Assembly (NCBI RefSeq): GCF_900099825.1
Contig: NZ_LT629693.1
Coordinates: 1,426,001 to 1,490,000 of the forward strand
Origin: Bradyrhizobium ottawaense
Lineage (GTDB): Bacteria > Pseudomonadota > Alphaproteobacteria > Rhizobiales > Xanthobacteraceae
Reading direction: 5' to 3'
DNA length: 64,000 bases
Under the pieces are notes generated by a model. It was not told the DNA's origin. It saw only the letters and a program-made list of their open reading frames with translations, and ran no database searches. The position numbers and the translations under genes were made by a program. Positions 46,189 through 55,040 of this stretch are shown here, piece by piece (the first letter of the stretch is position 1; each line of letters opens with the position of its first letter).

Positions 46189-47958
46189 TTATCCGGTGCG
46201 CGCGACGCTGCCCTGCGCGGCACCGCGCGACAGCCAGTTGGCGCCCCCGATGAGAACGCCGAGCAGAATCGTCTGCACGATGCTGAATGCGGCGGTCTTG
46301 CCGATATTGCCGCCTTCGTAATAGTCGAGCAGCAGCACCGACATCACCATGGTGTTGCTGGTGTAGAGAAACAGCGACGAGCCGAGTTCGCGCACTGCCA
46401 GCACAAACAATAGCGTCATCGAGGCGATCACGCCGGGCCGCGCCAATGGCAGCACGATGGTCCTGATGGTGCCGAGCATGCCCTTGCCGCAGACCCAGGC
46501 GGCTTCCTCGAGTTCGCGATGAATTTGCAGGAACGAGGTCGACAGCGCCTTCACCGTATCCGGCATGAAGCGCGCGATGAACGCCAGCGCCAAAATCCAG
46601 ATCGTGCCGTAGAGTCCGCCGGGAATACCGATCCAGGCCCAGAGATAGGCAACGCCGACCACGAGGCCGGGGATGGCGACCGGCACGGTCGAGATCAGGT
46701 CGATCCAGCGCCGGCCGGTCACCTGGGTGCGATGAATGGTGTAGCCGATCGCAAAGGCGAGCGCACCGCCGACCACCGCCGTGATCACGCCGACCTCGAC
46801 CGCGTTGTAGATCGACCGCAGCGTCAGTGGATTGTCGAAGATGCTGTTGAAATGCATCATCGAATATTGCCGCATGTCGAACAGGCTGGCGGCGTCGCGG
46901 ATGAACATGAACTTGCGGAACGCCGCCACGATCAGCGCCAGCGACGGCAGCACCACCACGATCACGAGATAGACGATGCCGAGGCCGAAGGTGAACCAGC
47001 GCCAGCGCCCGAGGTCGAGGTTGCGCGGGCGAAATGCCTTGCCGGCCACCGTAGTATAGCTGCGGCCGCTCAAGACCTTCTGCTGCAGGAACACCAGCCC
47101 GCCGGTGACCACCATCAGAATGATCGCAACCGCGGCCGCGGTGTTGTACAGCGGCGGCGACCAGTTGGTGAGCTTGAAGATGTAGGTCGTCAGCACCGCC
47201 AGGTTGGTCGGCGCGCCCAGCACCGCCGGAATGCCGTAGATGCCGAGCATCACGATGAACGACAGCAGCATGCCCGAGACGATCGCCGGCATGATCAGGG
47301 GAAACGTCACCGAGAACAGCGTTGCGAAGGCGCTGGCGCCGGAAATCTCCGCGGCCTCTTCGAGGCTCGGATCCATGTTGCGCAGCGCCGACGAGGTGAA
47401 CATGTAGACATAGGGCGCATAGTAGATGCCGAACACGAACACCAGCCCCGACAGCGAATAGAGATCGACGCGCCAGTCGAGCCCGATCCATTTGAACATC
47501 GTGTTGATCAGGCCGGTCTTGGGCGACCCCAGAATGGCCCATGCGACACCCGCAACCAGCGGCGGCGCGAACAGCGGCAGGATGCTGGCAGCGGCAATGA
47601 AACCCTTGAACGGCGTATTGGTGCGAACCACGATCCAGGAAAACAACAGCCCGATCGCCACCGCGATCAGGGTGCCGCCGCCGCAGGCGATCAGCGTGTT
47701 CAGCAAGGCCTCGCCGACATTGGGGTTCGCCAGCACGGTGAGGAAATTGGTGATCGAGAGATGGCTGAGCGAAAAGCCGTCGACCACCGGATTGGTGTCG
47801 GTGAGCGCGCCCAGCAGCAGCATCAGGACGGGATAGATCACCAGAAAGCCGAGGATCGCCAGCAGCAGCGTGACCCAAAGCACGCTCCACATGCGCCGGC
47901 GCATACCCTCGCTGGCGCTCTGTGTAATTTCGGTGCGCCGTCCCGCAGGTCCGTGCAA
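46189..47958 (-). CDS. ABC importer permease with two fused membrane domains
   Basis: A 589-residue membrane protein with 12 predicted spans in two transport domains. Two EAA loops are seen: EEAAEISGASAFATLFSVTFP and EEAAWVCGKGMLGTIRTIVLP. The best start is TTG at 47958 because GAGGGG lies six bases upstream. An ATG at 47904 has the SD-like GAGGG too close to it. The longer open frame into the divergent region is not believable. It heads the permease/binding-protein/ATPase operon and diverges from the MFS gene at 48260. Confidence 0.85.
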   Translation of the reverse strand: MHGPAGRRTEITQSASEGMRRRMWSVLWVTLLLAILGFLVIYPVLMLLLGALTDTNPVVDGFSLSHLSITNFLTVLANPNVGEALLNTLIACGGGTLIAVAIGLLFSWIVVRTNTPFKGFIAAASILPLFAPPLVAGVAWAILGSPKTGLINTMFKWIGLDWRVDLYSLSGLVFVFGIYYAPYVYMFTSSALRNMDPSLEEAAEISGASAFATLFSVTFPLIMPAIVSGMLLSFIVMLGIYGIPAVLGAPTNLAVLTTYIFKLTNWSPPLYNTAAAVAIILMVVTGGLVFLQQKVLSGRSYTTVAGKAFRPRNLDLGRWRWFTFGLGIVYLVIVVVLPSLALIVAAFRKFMFIRDAASLFDMRQYSMMHFNSIFDNPLTLRSIYNAVEVGVITAVVGGALAFAIGYTIHRTQVTGRRWIDLISTVPVAIPGLVVGVAYLWAWIGIPGGLYGTIWILALAFIARFMPDTVKALSTSFLQIHRELEEAAWVCGKGMLGTIRTIVLPLARPGVIASMTLLFVLAVRELGSSLFLYTSNTMVMSVLLLDYYEGGNIGKTAAFSIVQTILLGVLIGGANWLSRGAAQGSVARTG

Positions 47959-48259
47959 ACGCTTCCCCTCGCCGCGGACCGTCTTTTTGAAGATTGCGGT
48001 CGCTATGCGTGCCAAGCCTAGTCGATCATTCGGCCGGCGGGAAGCTATCCGAAAGTCGGCGCGCTGAAATGGCGCGGAAGGCGTGAATTTTGAGCAGATA
48101 TTTGCACGGCGCGTCGCAAAGGCAGCCGATCCGGCTATGTTCTGAATACAAAGCCATCGCTTCGCATATGCATCATGCAACCGCGCCCCTGTGGTCCGCT
48201 CCGCGTCCGTAGTACACGCCGAACGGGGCTGCCGCCCCGGCGCAGAGAACCTTATCGCG
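47959..48259. other. Divergent intergenic region
   Basis: About 300 bp between the permease gene (minus) and the MFS gene (plus). It must carry both promoters. I see no repeat, RNA structure or convincing gene in it; frames on both strands are extensions of the neighbouring genes. Confidence 0.45.
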
Positions 48260-49654
48260 ATGTCTTCAGACCCAACCGCCGTAAAGCCGTCCGTCCCGCT
48301 CATGGACGGTTTGCCCCCGGAACTCCGGCGCTGGGCGGTCGCGGCGATCTTTACCACGCTGGCGCTGGCCTCGCTGGATACGGCAATCGCCAACATCGCC
48401 CTCCCCGCCATTGCCGCCGATCTCCATGTCAGCGCGGCCGACGTGGTCTGGGTCGTCAACGTCTATCAAATCGCGCTGGTCGCGACCCTGTTGCCGCTCG
48501 GCGCGCTCGGCGAAATCGTCGGCCATGAGCGGATTTATCTTGGTGGCCTGTTGCTGTTCACGCTGGCCTCACTCGGCTGCGCTTTCGCCTGGTCGTTGCC
48601 AAGCCTGACCGCAGCGAGAGCGCTGCAAGGGCTCGGCGCCAGCGGCATCATGAGCGTCAACGCGGCGCTGGTCCGCTTCGTCTACCCGACCCGCATGATG
48701 GGCCGCGGCTTCGGCCACAACGCACTGGTGGTCGGAACCGCCATGACGCTGGGGCCCACGATCGCATCCGCGGTATTGGCCGTCGGAAACTGGCCCTGGC
48801 TGTTCGCGATCAACCTCCCGTTCGGCGTGATTGCCATCGTGATCGGCCTGAAGACGCTGCCGCGAACGCCCCGCGAGGGACACGCGTTCGACTTTCTAAG
48901 CGCCGCTTTGACCGCCAGTTGCCTCGGCCTCTTCATCATCGGGATCGGCAGCGCGGCGCACGGGGCACCGCCTGCGCTCGTCGTGGACGAACTGGTCGGC
49001 GCGGTGCTGCTCGGCTGGTTCCTGACCCGCCGGAACGCCGGCCATCCGGCGCCGATGCTGCCGATCGACCTGTTCCAGCGGCCGATGTTCGCACTTTCGG
49101 CGGCCACCTCGGTCTGCTCCTTCTCGGTACAGGGCCTCGCGATGGTCGCGCTGCCGTTCTACTTCGAGGACGTGCTGATGCGGTCGCAGGTCGAGACCGG
49201 TTTTTTCATGACGCCCTGGCCGCTGGTGGTGGCCATGATGGCGCCGATCGGCGGCCGTCTGTCCGACCGCTTTCCGGTCGGCATTCTCGGCGGCCTCGGT
49301 CTGGCGCTGCTGGGCGTCGGGATGGCGCTGCTGGCGACGCTTCCCGCCGATCCCGGCACCGCCAACATCGTCTGGCGCACGGTGGTGTGCGGGATCGGAT
49401 TCGGCTTCTTTCAAACGCCCAATTTGCGGGCCTTGATGTCGAGCGCGCCGCCGCATCGCAGCGGCAGCGCGAGCAGCATTGTCGCGACCGCCCGTCTGAC
49501 CGGACAAACCCTCGGCGCCGCGCTCGCGGCCCTGTGTTTTGCCCTCGGCGGTCACAACGGCGCGACCGTTGCGCTGGCGCTTGGTGCCGGCTTTGCCGGG
49601 CTCGGAAGCCTGATGAGTTTCCTGCGCCTCGCGGTGGCGCCATCGCGAACATGA
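48260..49654 (+). CDS. MFS transporter, DHA2/EmrB-like drug exporter
   Basis: A 464-residue major facilitator. The first span has LASLDTAIANIALPAIAADL, the motif D1/C region of the DHA2 family (LDxTIVNVALP in relatives), followed by motif A in GALGEIVGHERIYLGG. Twelve to 14 spans are predicted. It would pump toxic organics outward with protons. The start at 48260 is the first Met with a sensible cytoplasmic tail; its ribosome binding site is weak. The gene stands alone between the second Fe(III)-type importer and the molybdenum hydroxylase genes. Confidence 0.85.
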   Translation: MSSDPTAVKPSVPLMDGLPPELRRWAVAAIFTTLALASLDTAIANIALPAIAADLHVSAADVVWVVNVYQIALVATLLPLGALGEIVGHERIYLGGLLLFTLASLGCAFAWSLPSLTAARALQGLGASGIMSVNAALVRFVYPTRMMGRGFGHNALVVGTAMTLGPTIASAVLAVGNWPWLFAINLPFGVIAIVIGLKTLPRTPREGHAFDFLSAALTASCLGLFIIGIGSAAHGAPPALVVDELVGAVLLGWFLTRRNAGHPAPMLPIDLFQRPMFALSAATSVCSFSVQGLAMVALPFYFEDVLMRSQVETGFFMTPWPLVVAMMAPIGGRLSDRFPVGILGGLGLALLGVGMALLATLPADPGTANIVWRTVVCGIGFGFFQTPNLRALMSSAPPHRSGSASSIVATARLTGQTLGAALAALCFALGGHNGATVALALGAGFAGLGSLMSFLRLAVAPSRT

Positions 49655-49801
49655 AGATCATGTAATAAAGCCGCCGCGTAACCCCGGCTCATCAATTTTC
49701 TTCCTTTCGCAGACGCGTATTCTTGATTTGAACTGTTCCAGATTGCAGGCCAACATCGCCCCACGGCTCTCTCGATGGATTGAGCTAACAGGGGAAAAGC
49801 G

Positions 49802-50251
49802 ATGGCAAACCTCACTATCAACGGCAAATCAATCACCGTGGACGTCGAAGACGACACCCCGCTGCTTTGGGCTATCAGGGAGAATGTCGGACTGACCGGA
49901 ACCAAATACGGTTGCGGCATTGCACAATGCGGGGCCTGCACGGTCCACATCGACGGCGTCGCGATGCGCTCCTGCGGCATCGCGGTCAGCGAAGCCATCG
50001 GCAAACAAATCACCACCATCGAAGGCCTCGCCGGCAATGGCGCGCTGCACAAGGTGCAGCAGGCCTGGGTGGCCAACGACGTTCCGCAATGCGGCTATTG
50101 CCAGAGCGGCATGATCATGGCGGTCGCGGCCCTGCTCAAGGAAAAGCCGAAGCCGACCGACCAGGATATCGACGAGGCCATCACCAATATCTGCCGATGC
50201 GGAACCTTCCAGCAGGTTCGCGAGGCCATTCACGCCGCTGCGAACGCTTGA
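49802..50251 (+). CDS. Molybdenum hydroxylase small subunit, [2Fe-2S] (IorA-like)
   Basis: A 149-residue iron-sulfur subunit of the xanthine oxidase family. All eight cluster cysteines are present: Cys38, 43, 46 and 58 for the plant-type cluster (CGIAQCGAC), and Cys97, 100, 131 and 133 for the second cluster (CGYCQSG, CRC). It passes electrons from the molybdenum centre onward. AGGGG lies seven bases upstream of the ATG. It is followed after 10 bp by the large subunit. No FAD subunit gene is adjacent, as in isoquinoline 1-oxidoreductase (IorAB), so the acceptor is probably a cytochrome c. It has no signal peptide and would be exported by piggy-backing on the Tat signal of the large subunit. 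Confidence 0.93.
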   Translation: MANLTINGKSITVDVEDDTPLLWAIRENVGLTGTKYGCGIAQCGACTVHIDGVAMRSCGIAVSEAIGKQITTIEGLAGNGALHKVQQAWVANDVPQCGYCQSGMIMAVAALLKEKPKPTDQDIDEAITNICRCGTFQQVREAIHAAANA

Positions 50252-50261
50252 GGAGGATGTC

Positions 50262-52454
50262 ATGAACAAGCACGTCTCGCCCAAGCTCAACCGCCGCGCC
50301 TTCGTGATCGGTACCGCCGCGGCCGGCGCCGGACTTACGCTCGGCCTCGACATTCCCTTTGGCGGACCGACCGTGGTCCGCGCCGCCGACGGCTCGCCCG
50401 AGGTCAACGCCTGGGTGGTGATCCGCCCCGACGACACCGTCGTGATCCGCATCGCCCGTTCGGAGATGGGACAAGGCACGCTCACCGGCCTCGCCCAGCT
50501 CGTTGCCGAAGAACTGGAATGCGACTGGTCCAAGGTCACCACCGAATTTCCGACGCCGGGCCAAAGTGTCGCCCGCAAGCGTGCCTGGGGCGATTTCTCG
50601 ACCGGCGGCAGCCGCGGCATCCGCGCCAGCCATGAATATGTCCGCAAGGGCGGCGCCACCGCGCGTATGATGCTGGTCCAGGCCGCCGCCAACGAGTGGA
50701 AAGTGCCGGTCTCGGAATGCACCGCATCCAACAGCGTCATCACCCATGCGGCCTCGGGCAAGACCACGACCTACGGCAAGGTGGTCGAAGCCGCGGCGAA
50801 ACTGACGCCACCCGCGGATGCCGACGTCAAGCTGAAGGATCCGAAGGACTGGAAGATCGCCGGCAAGGGATTGAAGCGGCTCGATACCGTCGACAAGACC
50901 ACCGGCAAGATGACCTACGGCATCGATATCAAGCTGCCGGGCATGCTCAACGCCGCGGTCAAGGCCTGTCCTGTGTTCGGCGGCAAGCTGAAAAGCTACG
51001 ACGAAGCCAAGGTTATGGGCATGAAGGGCGTCAAGAAGGTGGTGAAGGTCGACGACACCGCGGTCGCCGTCGTCGCCGATACCTGGTGGCACGCCAAGAC
51101 CGCGCTTGAGGCGCTGCCTGTTGTCTGGGACGAAGGTGACAACGCCAAGGTCTCCAGCGAGTCGATCGCCAAATGGCTCGCCGAAGGCCTCGACAACGCG
51201 CAGCCGGCCTATGTCGGCAACCAGAACGGCGACGCCAAGGCGGCGATTGCGGGTGCCGCCAAGAAGGTCGAGGCGGTTTACAACTACCCCTACCAGAACC
51301 ACGCCGCGATGGAGCCGCTCAACGCCACCGCGCTGTGGACTGCCGATAAGTGCGAGGTTTGGTGCGGCACCCAGAACGGCGAAGCCGCCTTTGCGGCGAC
51401 GCTGGAGGCCTCCGGGCTTTCGGCCGACAAATGCGACGTACACAAGCAGATGCTTGGCGGCGGCTTCGGCCGTCGCGGCCAGACCGACTATGTCCGGCAG
51501 GCGGTCCTGATCGCCAAGCAGATGCCGGGGACGCCGGTCAAGTTGCTGTGGTCGCGCGAGGAAGACATGCAGCACGGCATGTATCATCCGATCACGCAGT
51601 GCAAATTGACCGGGGCCTTCGATGCCGACAACAACCTGACGGCGTTGCATGTCAGGCTGTCCGGCCAATCCATCCTGTTTACTTTGCGCCCGGCGGCGCT
51701 GGAGAACGGCAAGGATCCGGTGGCCTTCCAGGGCCTCAACGCGTCCGGCGAGGCCGCGATCGGTTACAGCGTGCCGAATTTGCTGGTCGAGCATTCCATG
51801 CGCAATCCGCATGTCCCGCCCGGCTTCTGGCGCGGCGTCAACGTCAATCACAACGCGATCTATCTGGAATGCTTCATGGATGAGCTGGCGCTGTCGGTGG
51901 GCCAGGATCCGCTCGCGTTCCGCCGCAAGCTGATGGCGACACATCCGAAGCATCTGGCCGTGCTCAACGCGGTGGCCGAGAAAATCGGCTGGGGCACGCC
52001 GGCGCCGCAAGGCGTCTATCGCGGCATCGCCCAGCATATGGGCTATGGCAGCTACGTCGCCGGTGCCGCGGAGATCTCCGTGACCGACGGCAGCAAGATC
52101 AAGGTGCACCGCATCATCGCCGCCACCGATCCCGGCTATGCCGTCAATCCGGCGCAGATCGAACGGCAGATTGCGGGCTCCTTCGTCTACGGCCTGTCCG
52201 GCCTGTTCTACGGCGGCTGTACCGTGAAGAACGGCGCCATCGAGCAGACCAACTTCGACACCTACAACTCGATGCGGATCGCCGAGATGCCGAAGGTGGA
52301 ATCGATCGTGATGCCGAGCGGCGGCTTCTGGGGCGGTGTCGGCGAACCCACCATCTGCGTGGCCGGACCGGCGGTGCTCAACGCCTACTTCGCGGCGACC
52401 GGCAAACGCATTCGTTCGGTGCCATTGCGGGACCAGAATATCAGCTTCGCCTGA
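50262..52454 (+). CDS. Molybdenum hydroxylase large subunit, Tat-exported (IorB-like)
   Basis: A 730-residue molybdopterin-cytosine-dinucleotide subunit. A Tat signal (NRRAFVIGTAAAGAGLTLG) opens the protein, so it functions in the periplasm. Two aldehyde-oxidase-type halves follow: SEMGQGTLTGLAQLVAEEL in the first, and GGGFGRRGQTDYV with the MGYGSYVAGAAE segment in the second. The base-catalytic Glu is Glu695 in GGVGEPTI. The family hydroxylates N-heterocycles or oxidises aldehydes using water. GGAGG lies before the ATG. A strong hairpin 6 bp past the stop may end the iorAB transcript before the sox genes. Confidence 0.92.
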   Translation: MNKHVSPKLNRRAFVIGTAAAGAGLTLGLDIPFGGPTVVRAADGSPEVNAWVVIRPDDTVVIRIARSEMGQGTLTGLAQLVAEELECDWSKVTTEFPTPGQSVARKRAWGDFSTGGSRGIRASHEYVRKGGATARMMLVQAAANEWKVPVSECTASNSVITHAASGKTTTYGKVVEAAAKLTPPADADVKLKDPKDWKIAGKGLKRLDTVDKTTGKMTYGIDIKLPGMLNAAVKACPVFGGKLKSYDEAKVMGMKGVKKVVKVDDTAVAVVADTWWHAKTALEALPVVWDEGDNAKVSSESIAKWLAEGLDNAQPAYVGNQNGDAKAAIAGAAKKVEAVYNYPYQNHAAMEPLNATALWTADKCEVWCGTQNGEAAFAATLEASGLSADKCDVHKQMLGGGFGRRGQTDYVRQAVLIAKQMPGTPVKLLWSREEDMQHGMYHPITQCKLTGAFDADNNLTALHVRLSGQSILFTLRPAALENGKDPVAFQGLNASGEAAIGYSVPNLLVEHSMRNPHVPPGFWRGVNVNHNAIYLECFMDELALSVGQDPLAFRRKLMATHPKHLAVLNAVAEKIGWGTPAPQGVYRGIAQHMGYGSYVAGAAEISVTDGSKIKVHRIIAATDPGYAVNPAQIERQIAGSFVYGLSGLFYGGCTVKNGAIEQTNFDTYNSMRIAEMPKVESIVMPSGGFWGGVGEPTICVAGPAVLNAYFAATGKRIRSVPLRDQNISFA

Positions 52455-52460
52455 CAACAG

Positions 52461-52499
52461 GAGCGGCGGCCCACCCGGCCGCCGCTCGCTCCTTTTCGG
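52461..52499 (+). terminator. Rho-independent terminator between iorB-like gene and soxF
   Basis: GAGCGGCGGCC (52461-52471), loop caccc, GGCCGCCGCTC (52477-52487) is a perfect 11-bp GC-rich stem, followed by gctccttttc. This is the clearest terminator-like hairpin in the window. It separates the hydroxylase genes from the sox genes, so these are separate transcripts or the hairpin attenuates read-through. Confidence 0.75.
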
Positions 52500-52508
52500 A
52501 TTTAACGC

Positions 52509-53783
52509 ATGGACGTCACGCGCCGGCTGTCGCGCCGAGATGTCGCTCGCGGCATTGCTTCGGTTGCCGCAGCATCGGCGTTGCCGTGTCCTTCGTTTGC
52601 GCAAGGCGTGCCGCGTATTGTCGTGATCGGCGGCGGCTTCGGCGGCGCGAGTTGCGCGCGGGCGCTGCGCCAGCTTGATCCAAAACTGCGGGTGACGCTG
52701 GTCGAACCAAATCAAGTGTTTACCGCCTGCCCCTTCAGTAACGAAGTGATCGCGGGTTTGCGGGAACTGCCGATGCAGCAGTTCACCTATGACAGGATTG
52801 CCGCCGCGGGCGTGACCGTCGTTCCGCAAGCCGCGACAAAGGTCGATCCGCAGGCGCGCAGTGTCACCTTGGCAGACGGCACTTCGCTCGCCTACGACCG
52901 GCTGGTGCTGGCGCCCGGCATCGACCTGCGCTTCGACGCCTTGCCCGGCTACGGCGAAGCCGCCGCCGCCAAAATGCCGCATGCCTGGAAGGCCGGCGAA
53001 CAGACGATACTTCTTCGCAAGCAGATCGAAGCCATGGCGGATGGCGGCACGGTCGTGCTGGCGGTGCCCGCGGCTCCCCTGCGCTGTCCGCCGGCGCCTT
53101 ACGAGCGCGCCAGCCTGATTGCCCATTACCTGAAGAACCGGAAGCCGCGTTCGAAGGTCCTGATCCTCGACGCCAAGGATGGCTTCTCGCAGCAAAAACT
53201 GTTCGAGGCGGCCTGGAAGGAATTGTACCCCGGCATGATCGAACGGATCGCGCTGTCGCAAGGTGGCCGGGTAACGTCGGTCGATGCCGCGACCAACACC
53301 ATTGTCACCGACTTCGGTAATTACACCGCCGATGTCGCGAGCGTGATCCCGCCGCAGAAGGCCGGGCGTATCGCCGAAATCGCAGGCGCCGCCGACAACA
53401 CCGGCTGGTGCCCGATCGATCCGGTCAGCTTTGGCTCAAAACTCGTGCCCAACATTCATGTCATCGGCGACGCCTGCATCGCCGGACAACTGCCGAAATC
53501 GGCCTCCGCCGCGCACGCACAGGGCAAGGCCTGCGCCGCTGTTATCGTGAATATGATGTCCGGCAAGCCGCCGGAGCCGCCGCGGCTGACCGGGGCCTGC
53601 TACAATACGGTCGAACCCGGCTACGCGTTCTCGCTGTCGGGCGTCTATCAGCCGAAGGACGGGCAGTTCGCCGAGGTCGAGGGCGCGACAAGCCCGGTCA
53701 ATGCGCCGCGCGAAGAGCGCCGGCGCGAAGCGGAGCGTGCGGACAACTGGTTCAAGACGATCACGGTGGACATCTTTGGCTAG
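52509..53783 (+). CDS. soxF: Flavocytochrome c sulfide dehydrogenase-type flavoprotein (SoxF/FccB)
   Basis: A 424-residue FAD protein exported by a Tat-like signal (TRRLSRRDVARGIASVAAASA). The FAD site GGGFGG is at 41-46. Cys193 (in RCPPAPYER) and Cys364 (in ACYNTVEPGY) match the redox-active disulfide pair of FCSD, and Cys74 and Cys301 are also present. FCSD flavoproteins oxidise sulfide or persulfide and hand electrons to a cytochrome c. The stop overlaps the start region of soxX. The ribosome binding site of this gene is weak. It opens a five-gene operon without soxB or soxCD. Confidence 0.88.
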   Translation: MDVTRRLSRRDVARGIASVAAASALPCPSFAQGVPRIVVIGGGFGGASCARALRQLDPKLRVTLVEPNQVFTACPFSNEVIAGLRELPMQQFTYDRIAAAGVTVVPQAATKVDPQARSVTLADGTSLAYDRLVLAPGIDLRFDALPGYGEAAAAKMPHAWKAGEQTILLRKQIEAMADGGTVVLAVPAAPLRCPPAPYERASLIAHYLKNRKPRSKVLILDAKDGFSQQKLFEAAWKELYPGMIERIALSQGGRVTSVDAATNTIVTDFGNYTADVASVIPPQKAGRIAEIAGAADNTGWCPIDPVSFGSKLVPNIHVIGDACIAGQLPKSASAAHAQGKACAAVIVNMMSGKPPEPPRLTGACYNTVEPGYAFSLSGVYQPKDGQFAEVEGATSPVNAPREERRREAERADNWFKTITVDIFG

Positions 53784-54231
53784 GGCAATCCAGATCGCGG
53801 GAGCGTGGCTCGGGGCAGCATGGCTGGCGCTGCCGTTGCCGGCCGGTGCGCAGGCCCTGCGTTCCTACGCCATCGTCGGCGACGCCATTCCGGATCGACT
53901 CACGACCACGCCGGGCGACGCGGTGCGCGGGCGCGCGCTGGTGGTCGAACGGTCGAGCACGTGCATCCTTTGCCACAACGGCCCGTTTCCGGAAGTGAGG
54001 TTCCAGGGCGACCTCGCCCCCAACCTCGCCGGTTCCGGCAGCCGCTGGTCGGAGGGACAGCTTCGGCTCCGGCTGGTCGACGCCGCGCATCTCAATGCCG
54101 CGACCATCATGCCGTCCTATTATCGCGTCGACGGGCTCGACCGTGTCGGGCCATCTTGGCGCGGCAAACCGATCCTGTCGGCCGAACAGATCGAGGATAT
54201 CGTGGCGTATCTGGCAAGCCTGCGCGATTAG
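53776..54231 (+). CDS. soxX: Cytochrome c subunit SoxX
   Basis: A 151-residue monoheme cytochrome c. The signal peptide (ARAIQIAGAWLGAAWLALPL, cut near AGAQA) is followed by the haem site CILCH (Cys63, Cys66, His67) and a distal Met112 (TIMPSYY). SoxX pairs with SoxA to couple sulfur substrates to the carrier SoxYZ and to move electrons. The best start is TTG at 53776, overlapping the soxF stop; it yields a perfect signal peptide, while upstream ATGs in frame do not. GGTGG precedes it. The overlap indicates translational coupling. Confidence 0.87.
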   Translation: MARAIQIAGAWLGAAWLALPLPAGAQALRSYAIVGDAIPDRLTTTPGDAVRGRALVVERSSTCILCHNGPFPEVRFQGDLAPNLAGSGSRWSEGQLRLRLVDAAHLNAATIMPSYYRVDGLDRVGPSWRGKPILSAEQIEDIVAYLASLRD

Positions 54232-54240
54232 GAAATGACG

Positions 54241-54720
54241 ATGCACCGACTGCCCCATTCGACCCGTCGCCAGTTCCTCGGCCTCGCCGGCGGCGCCGCC
54301 GTGGCCGGCGCGGTACCCGTCGTCACGCTGCGCCCCGCCGAAGCCACGCCGGCAATGCTGGCTTCCGCGATACGCCAGGTGGCGGGCGATGCCGTGGTGC
54401 GCACCGGCAAGGTCAAGCTCGACGTGCCGCCACTGGTCGAGAACGGCAACACCGTGCCGCTGACGGTCAGCGTCGACAACCCGATGACTTCAGAGAACCA
54501 CGTCAAAAGCATCCACGTCTTCAACGAGAAGAACCCGCAACCCAATGTCGGCAATTTCTATCTTGGCCCGAATGCCGGCCGGGCGCAGGTGTCGACCCGG
54601 ATCAGGCTCGCCGACAGCCAGAAGATTACAGCGATCGCAAAGCTTTCGGACGGCTCGTTCTGGTCGGCCAGCGTCGACATCATCGTGACGCTGGCGGCCT
54701 GCACCGAGGAGGTAATCTGA
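54241..54720 (+). CDS. SoxY-like sulfur carrier with Ala-Ala-Cys arm
   Basis: A 159-residue periplasmic carrier of the SoxY fold. A Tat signal (STRRQFLGLAGGAAVAGAV) precedes an Ig-like beta domain (VPLTVSVDNPMTSENHVKSIHVFNEKNP). In SoxY the substrate is carried on the Cys of a C-terminal GGCGG tail. Here the tail is LAACTEEVI, with Cys154 two to six residues earlier than usual relative to the end and no glycines. From memory, a SoxY-related family with an AACIE arm is recognised in databases; this matches that form. The ATG at 54241 is preferred over 54235 because AGGA sits seven bases before it. It overlaps soxZ by one base. Confidence 0.85.
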   Translation: MHRLPHSTRRQFLGLAGGAAVAGAVPVVTLRPAEATPAMLASAIRQVAGDAVVRTGKVKLDVPPLVENGNTVPLTVSVDNPMTSENHVKSIHVFNEKNPQPNVGNFYLGPNAGRAQVSTRIRLADSQKITAIAKLSDGSFWSASVDIIVTLAACTEEVI

Positions 54721-55040
54721 TGGCCGCGGCCTTAATCAACATTCCCAAGAAAGCGAAGCGCGGCGATATCATCGAGATCAAGACGCTGATGTCGCACATC
54801 ATGGAGACCGGCTATCGCCATATGGCTTCAGGCGAAATCGTGCCTCGCGATATCATCACCAGCTTCACGTGCCGCTATAACGGCAGCGAGATTTTCCGCG
54901 CCGACCTGTTTCCCGCGATCGCCGCCAATCCGTTCATGACATTCTTCACCACGGCGACCGAGAGCGGCAAGTTCGAATTCGAATGGATCGGCGACAACGG
55001 CTTTTCCGAAACCGCCTCCGCTTCGATCACCGTCGAATGA
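54720..55040 (+). CDS. soxZ: SoxZ sulfur-carrier partner protein
   Basis: A 106-residue beta-sandwich protein without a signal peptide. Sequence features are canonical SoxZ: IEIKTLMSHIMETGYR, VPRDIITSFTCRYNG and RADLFPAIAANPFM, ending in TATESGKFEF. SoxZ binds SoxY in the cytoplasm and the pair is exported through the Tat signal on SoxY. GGAGG lies eight bases upstream, and the ATG overlaps the soxY-like stop (TGATG). Its normal look contrasts with the altered SoxY arm. Confidence 0.9.
   Translation: MAAALINIPKKAKRGDIIEIKTLMSHIMETGYRHMASGEIVPRDIITSFTCRYNGSEIFRADLFPAIAANPFMTFFTTATESGKFEFEWIGDNGFSETASASITVE

Noticed and set aside
45131-47890. 919-codon minus-strand frame joining permease DNA to the binding protein
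   Set aside because: The N-terminal two thirds read the permease gene out of frame. A signal peptide and AGG-rich ribosome site mark the real start at 46165.
50181-53261. 1026-codon minus-strand open frame across the hydroxylase and soxF genes
   Set aside because: The frames on the plus strand have full conserved motifs; the antisense protein is low-complexity and matches no family.
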